From the NCBI GenBank assembly GCA_963711375.1, contig CAVQDV010000005.1:1736001-1800000 (forward strand): a stretch of DNA of 64,000 bases. The letters run 5' to 3'. This stretch comes from CAVQDV01 sp963711375. GTDB taxonomy: Bacteria; Pseudomonadota; Gammaproteobacteria; Coxiellales; Coxiellaceae. Below the pieces are notes generated by a model. That model saw nothing but the letters and a program-made list of their open reading frames with translations, had not been told where the DNA came from and searched no databases. The position numbers and the translations under genes were made by a program. Shown here one piece after another: positions 60,283 to 64,000 of the stretch. How positions within the stretch are numbered: position 1 is the first letter of the stretch; every line of letters begins with the position of its first letter.

Positions 60283-61469
60283 TGAATAGTCCAACAACCC
60301 ATCAGCGAATAATTTTTTGGTCTGCCAATTTTTTGGGGCTTCTCGGCTTTATTTCCTTAAATATCTATCTCCCGAGTTTGCCAGAACTCTCAATCGTGTT
60401 TAAAGCGTCGCCCGCACAGCTAAAACTTTCGATTACTCTATTTTTGCTTGGGTTTTCATTATCCCAGTTTTTTTGGGGCAGCTTGTCTAGCCGTCATGGT
60501 CGAAAGAAAGCCACGATTTTAGGTCTTTTTGTCGCGGCTATTGGCACCTTCCTCGCCATGGTAGCTTTGAATATTTGGATGTTTAATACGGCACGTTTAA
60601 TTGAAGGCATCGGTATTGGTTCGGCATCCGTTTTATGTCGAACCTTATTAACCGATGCCATGGACAGAAATTCCCTGGCTAAAGCACTTTCTTATATCAG
60701 TAGTCTTGGCAATATCATGCCAGCCTTAGCTCCGATTTTAGGGGGATATATTATTGTATTTTTTAGTTGGCGGGTGATTTTTCTAGTTCTATTAATCTAT
60801 ACGGTTTCTCTTATGCTTTTATTTATTTTTTCAGTGCCGGAGACCAATCTCAATATTAAAAAGGACCTGAAAGTGCGAGGTGCCATCACGGAATATTTTC
60901 AGATTTTCAATAATCGGACGTTTTTGGCCTATTTAATTCCTTACATTATGCTGAGTGGCGGGATGATGGGCTATTATGCGGCTACTCCCTTTATTTTTAT
61001 TTCTGAACTTCATGTTTCAGTTCAGCATTATGCCTTTTTTTCTATTATTACGTGTATTACGTATATTTTCGGAGCGAATCTTTCCTCACGGTTTATTCAT
61101 CTATTGGGAATCCAAAAAACGATTATTCTGGGAGCTAGTTTGACGCTTGGTACGGCGGCAATTTTATTGGTTTTAACCTGGGTATCTTCTCTGAATGTAT
61201 TAGCAGTGATTCTGCCGATGATGATTTTCACGTTTGCAACAGGAATAGTGGCGCCTTCCACGATGGCTTCTGCACTTGACCAACTTCGTCATATTGCAGG
61301 CGCTGGAGCAGCTGTAATGGGTGCCTCGGTTTATGGCGCAGCGGCCTTATGTGCGGTATTTATCACCTCATTAAATTTAGCGCATATAAGCTCGCTCTTT
61401 TATTATGTTTTTGTTCTTGCCGTAATTGCGCTAGGGAGCTTTTTGGGTTTGCGTGACGATGTCAGATAG
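60282..61469 (+). CDS. Bcr/CflA-type MFS drug exporter coupled to fosA
   Basis: 395 residues from ATG 60282. GFISLNIYLPSLPELSIVFK (TM1 pattern), FFWGSLSSRHGRKKATILGL (loop 2-3), RLIEGIGIGSASVLCRTLLTDAM and APILGGYIIVFFSWRVIF place it in the Bcr/CflA family. Coupling to fosA suggests export of fosfomycin, its adduct, or an unrelated drug; inference. Its end overlaps convergent proC by 39 bases. A second, MarR-controlled member of this family is at 42653. Confidence 0.9.
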   Translation: MNSPTTHQRIIFWSANFLGLLGFISLNIYLPSLPELSIVFKASPAQLKLSITLFLLGFSLSQFFWGSLSSRHGRKKATILGLFVAAIGTFLAMVALNIWMFNTARLIEGIGIGSASVLCRTLLTDAMDRNSLAKALSYISSLGNIMPALAPILGGYIIVFFSWRVIFLVLLIYTVSLMLLFIFSVPETNLNIKKDLKVRGAITEYFQIFNNRTFLAYLIPYIMLSGGMMGYYAATPFIFISELHVSVQHYAFFSIITCITYIFGANLSSRFIHLLGIQKTIILGASLTLGTAAILLVLTWVSSLNVLAVILPMMIFTFATGIVAPSTMASALDQLRHIAGAGAAVMGASVYGAAALCAVFITSLNLAHISSLFYYVFVLAVIALGSFLGLRDDVR

Positions 61470-62267
61470 TTCTTTTGCACGATTTTTGGCGGCTTTTAGG
61501 GCCTTTTCGAATAATTGATCTAAATGACCTTCTTCTAATATGCTGAGAGCCGCTGCCGTGGTGCCTTTTGGAGAGGCCACTGAATGTCGTAAATTTGAGA
61601 AGGTTTCTTCGGATTCAAGTGCTAACTTTGCGGAACCAAAAACGGTTTGCAGCGTAAAAAGTTTTGAATTTTCTTTGGATATTCCAAAATCTTCGGCGAT
61701 TTTTTGCAGAATTTCCATGATTAGGAAAACATAGGCGGGTCCACAACCCGATAATGCGTTTATGGCATCTATTTGAGATTCTTCAACCCAAGCGATGATG
61801 CCGACTGAACGAAAAATAATTTCTGCCATTTCTTGCTGGTCGTGACTGGTAAATTCATTGTGACAAAGTGCCGTTGCGCCGGCGCCAACAAGGGAAGGAA
61901 GATTGGGCATGGTGCGAATTACGCTTATTTTATCCTGGAAAATGGTCGAAAAAAAATGGGTAGGGGCGCCGGCAGCCACCGAAATAATCAATGGTTTTTT
62001 TTGACAAACGAGGTTTTTTAATTCCAAGCAGACTAAATTCAGTTGTTGCGGCTTCACGCACAAGATGATGATATCAACCTCTTTAGCTGCGGTAACATTG
62101 TTTTTTTCGGTATGAACGAGGGTTTCTTTTTGCAGTTTTTCTAATTTATCTGGGGACGGATTGCTGACAAAAATATTCTTCGGATTAAATCCATCGAGAA
62201 TTAAGGCCCTAATAAGCGCCTGGGCCATGTTACCGGCTCCAATAAACGCAATTTTTTTCTTTAGCAT
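61431..62267 (-). CDS. proC: Pyrroline-5-carboxylate reductase
   Basis: Last step of proline synthesis, P5C to proline with NAD(P)H. 278 residues: Rossmann start IAFIGAGNMAQALIRALIL, IIILCVKPQQL, and the C-terminal signature region ALSGCGPAYVFLIMEILQ with RHSVASPKGTTAAALSIL (usually SPGGTT). It faces putA biochemically: the window holds both proline synthesis and degradation. Starts seven bases after the M20 peptidase gene. Confidence 0.95.
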   Translation of the reverse strand: MLKKKIAFIGAGNMAQALIRALILDGFNPKNIFVSNPSPDKLEKLQKETLVHTEKNNVTAAKEVDIIILCVKPQQLNLVCLELKNLVCQKKPLIISVAAGAPTHFFSTIFQDKISVIRTMPNLPSLVGAGATALCHNEFTSHDQQEMAEIIFRSVGIIAWVEESQIDAINALSGCGPAYVFLIMEILQKIAEDFGISKENSKLFTLQTVFGSAKLALESEETFSNLRHSVASPKGTTAAALSILEEGHLDQLFEKALKAAKNRAKELSDIVTQTQKAP

Positions 62268-62274
62268 AAAATAC

Positions 62275-63693
62275 CTATTTTAATTGCTCAAAATGTTTGG
62301 CAATTACATGGGCGACACAACCCGTTAATTTTTTCACCATGGGAATGTGCAGAAATTCATTAGGGCCGTGGGCATTGGATTTTGGGCCAAGGACACCGGT
62401 AATCAAAAATTGCGCATTTGGAAACATTTTTCCGAGCATGCCCATAAAAGGAATAGAGCCACCTTCACCTACATAAGCGGCAGGTTTATTAAAAAATTGT
62501 TGAGAGGCTTCATCATTAGCTGTTTTTAACCATTCCGCTAAGGGTGGTGCTTCCCATCCAGGGCTGCCTTCTTGGAAATTCATGCTAATTTTAGCTCCAA
62601 AAGGAGGATTTTTTTCCAAGCAGGCTTTTAAGGCCGCTTGGGCTTTTTCAAGATCACAAGTGGGGGGTACGCGGATGGATAATTTTAATTCCACATCGGG
62701 GAGAGTTACGTTTCCAGCGCTTTGGGTAGGCGGTAAATTATTGGCTCCCACGATAGAAAGAGCAGGGCGCCACGTGCGATTTAAAATATTTTGCGTAAGA
62801 TCATGCGTCACCGGTTGTGTGTTTCCAATAAAGGGAATTTCACTCCATATAGCATCGCCGATAAATTCAGCAGCTTTTTCAGCTTGTTTTACTCGCTCTT
62901 TTGGAATATCCGAATGCAATTCCTTTAATAAAATTTCTCCCGTTTGAGGATTTTCTAAGCGGTCTAGTAATTGTCTTAAAACCATAAAAACAGAGGGGAT
63001 AATGCCACTACCATAGCCGGAGTGCACACCTTCGGTTAATACCGCAATATTTAAAATGCCACCCACAAATCCGCGTAAGGATGTCGTTCCCCATAATTGT
63101 TCGTAATTGCCACAACCGGAATCCAAGCCAATAATTAAATCGGGGGTCCCAATTTTTGAGGCTAAATCGGTTAAATAATGAGGCAAATCGACGCTGCCGC
63201 TTTCTTCACTGGCTTCGATTAAGAGCACACAACGGGCATGTGGAATCTTTAAGGCTTGCAAGGTTTCAATGGCATTCATCGCGCAAAATGTCGAGTAACC
63301 ATCGTCAGCGCCGCCGCGACCATATAATTTTTCATCTTTAATGACGGGCTGCCAGGGCCCAAAATTTGTATCCCATCCCCGCATTTCTGGCTGCTTGTCT
63401 AAGTGGCCATACAGTAAAACGGTTTTTTCAGATTGACCGGGAATTTCGATAAATAAAACCGGAGTTTTTCCAGGTTTTTCAATGAGCTCAATTTTCATAG
63501 CAGTGATATTTTGTTTTTCACACCAGGATTTAATGAGTAGTGTGGCTTTATCCATGTAGCCATTTTTTTTCCATTCAGCATCAAATACCGGGGATTTACA
63601 GGGAATTTTTATATATTCCTCCAAGGTTGGAATAATGTCAGTATCCCATTTTTGGCTGATGATTTCGTAGGCCTGGTCAAAAGCTTTTGTCAT
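62275..63693 (-). CDS. M20-family metallopeptidase (dipeptidase/carboxypeptidase)
   Basis: 472 residues. Zinc ligands and catalytic residues visible: LLYGHLDKQPEMRGW (His, catalytic Asp), LYGRGGADDGYSTFCAM (bridging Asp), LIEASEESGSVDL (Glu base and Glu ligand), LIIGLDSGCG (Asp), SNAHGPNEFLHIPM (final His). The middle dimerisation domain is intact. Cleaves peptides or acyl-amino acids in the cytosol. Between a sodium symporter and proC in one operon, so it may supply amino acids from imported peptides. Confidence 0.9.
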   Translation of the reverse strand: MTKAFDQAYEIISQKWDTDIIPTLEEYIKIPCKSPVFDAEWKKNGYMDKATLLIKSWCEKQNITAMKIELIEKPGKTPVLFIEIPGQSEKTVLLYGHLDKQPEMRGWDTNFGPWQPVIKDEKLYGRGGADDGYSTFCAMNAIETLQALKIPHARCVLLIEASEESGSVDLPHYLTDLASKIGTPDLIIGLDSGCGNYEQLWGTTSLRGFVGGILNIAVLTEGVHSGYGSGIIPSVFMVLRQLLDRLENPQTGEILLKELHSDIPKERVKQAEKAAEFIGDAIWSEIPFIGNTQPVTHDLTQNILNRTWRPALSIVGANNLPPTQSAGNVTLPDVELKLSIRVPPTCDLEKAQAALKACLEKNPPFGAKISMNFQEGSPGWEAPPLAEWLKTANDEASQQFFNKPAAYVGEGGSIPFMGMLGKMFPNAQFLITGVLGPKSNAHGPNEFLHIPMVKKLTGCVAHVIAKHFEQLK

Positions 63694-63700
63694 AGTAGTT

Positions 63701-64000
63701 TTATCCGATCAGTGAAGTGATAAACACGATTAAAATGCCTGCGCTGGCAACGTAGCGTACGAGAAATCGCCAGAGCGGATACACCGCTTTAGGAACTTCG
63801 GGTTTTGTGGCTGATTTTTTCATAATCCAACCGGCAAATATAGCAAAGCCTAGGCCGCCGAGAGGCAATATAAAATCGGTTGGCACATTCGTGGCGACAT
63901 CAAATACAGAATATTGGTGCAGAAATTTAACGTTTTCCCACACATTAAAGGAAAGTAGTGAACCAATGCCTAAAAACCACGCGGAAAATCCGATTAAAAT
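63701..64000 (-). CDS. Neurotransmitter:sodium symporter family transporter, C-terminal part (cut by window edge)
   Basis: 100 codons open to the right edge: FSAWFLGIGSLLSFNVWENV, then TNVPTDFILPLGGLGFAIFA with GWIMKKS, and a last TM segment AGILIVFITSLIG. This is the end (TM8-12 region) of a bacterial SNF/LeuT-type sodium-coupled amino-acid transporter. First gene of the symporter-M20-proC operon; the start lies outside. Confidence 0.85.
   Translation of the reverse strand: MLIGFSAWFLGIGSLLSFNVWENVKFLHQYSVFDVATNVPTDFILPLGGLGFAIFAGWIMKKSATKPEVPKAVYPLWRFLVRYVASAGILIVFITSLIG

Overview
The window is AT-rich DNA from a gammaproteobacterium. The core genes (putA, tamA/tamB, gltX, pcm, proC, sixA, ampG, a FosA-type thiol transferase, crcB) fit that class. 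The eukaryote-like content (ankyrin proteins, a small-GTPase-like protein, a giant haemagglutinin-like protein ending in two ADP-ribosyltransferase-like domains, several Fic proteins) suggests a host-associated lineage such as Legionellales/Coxiellaceae. That placement is inference from gene content; no rRNA is present.

Layout. 1-4.0 kb: sdaA (cut by the left edge) divergent from bifunctional putA. 4-6.3 kb: a DUF1778/GNAT toxin-antitoxin pair and a Fic protein with a degenerate motif. 6.3-17.8 kb: mostly conserved genes (ampG; the tamA-tamB-ankyrin operon; a 4-TM protein; gltX; pcm; a DUF4143 ATPase; a pirin). 17.9-27.2 kb: accessory region with a GTPase-like protein, an acetyltransferase, an 822-aa P-loop protein, two AbiEi-like/Fic fusions, a PAS-LuxR regulator, and at least four gene relics (DUF4143 ATPase, aldo/keto reductase, LuxR C-terminus, DUF1778/GNAT pair). 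27.1-38.8 kb: a 3491-residue beta-helix/haemagglutinin-like protein with tandem mART-like domains, behind a coiled-coil gene. 39-43.9 kb: HipBA, a second DUF4143 ATPase with an elaborate palindromic leader, and a MarR-Bcr/CflA efflux operon with a perfect MarR-type palindrome. 44-49.3 kb: a 1166-aa ankyrin/helical-repeat/coiled-coil protein and an alpha/beta hydrolase whose 5' region is duplicated. 49.3-52.1 kb: DUF190-CrcB, tRNA-Ala and tRNA-Glu, and a RhuM-Doc fusion. 52.2-64 kb: a membrane-anchored carotenoid oxygenase, MarC, MFS, sixA, a YgfX-like gene, a Tyr/Gly-rich secreted protein, a lipase-like hydrolase, an M50-like membrane protease, the fosA-MFS pair, and an operon of a sodium symporter (cut by the right edge), an M20 peptidase and proC.

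How the genes may work together. Many accessory loci are self-regulating modules: palindromes or iterons lie beside the promoters or starts of the DUF1778/GNAT pair, the Fic genes, HipBA, both DUF4143 ATPases, MarR and RhuM-Doc. Relics of the same families show repeated gain and loss. The best candidate for an undescribed system is the coiled-coil/giant mART operon. The AbiEi-like/Fic fusions with their three 24-bp iterons come second.
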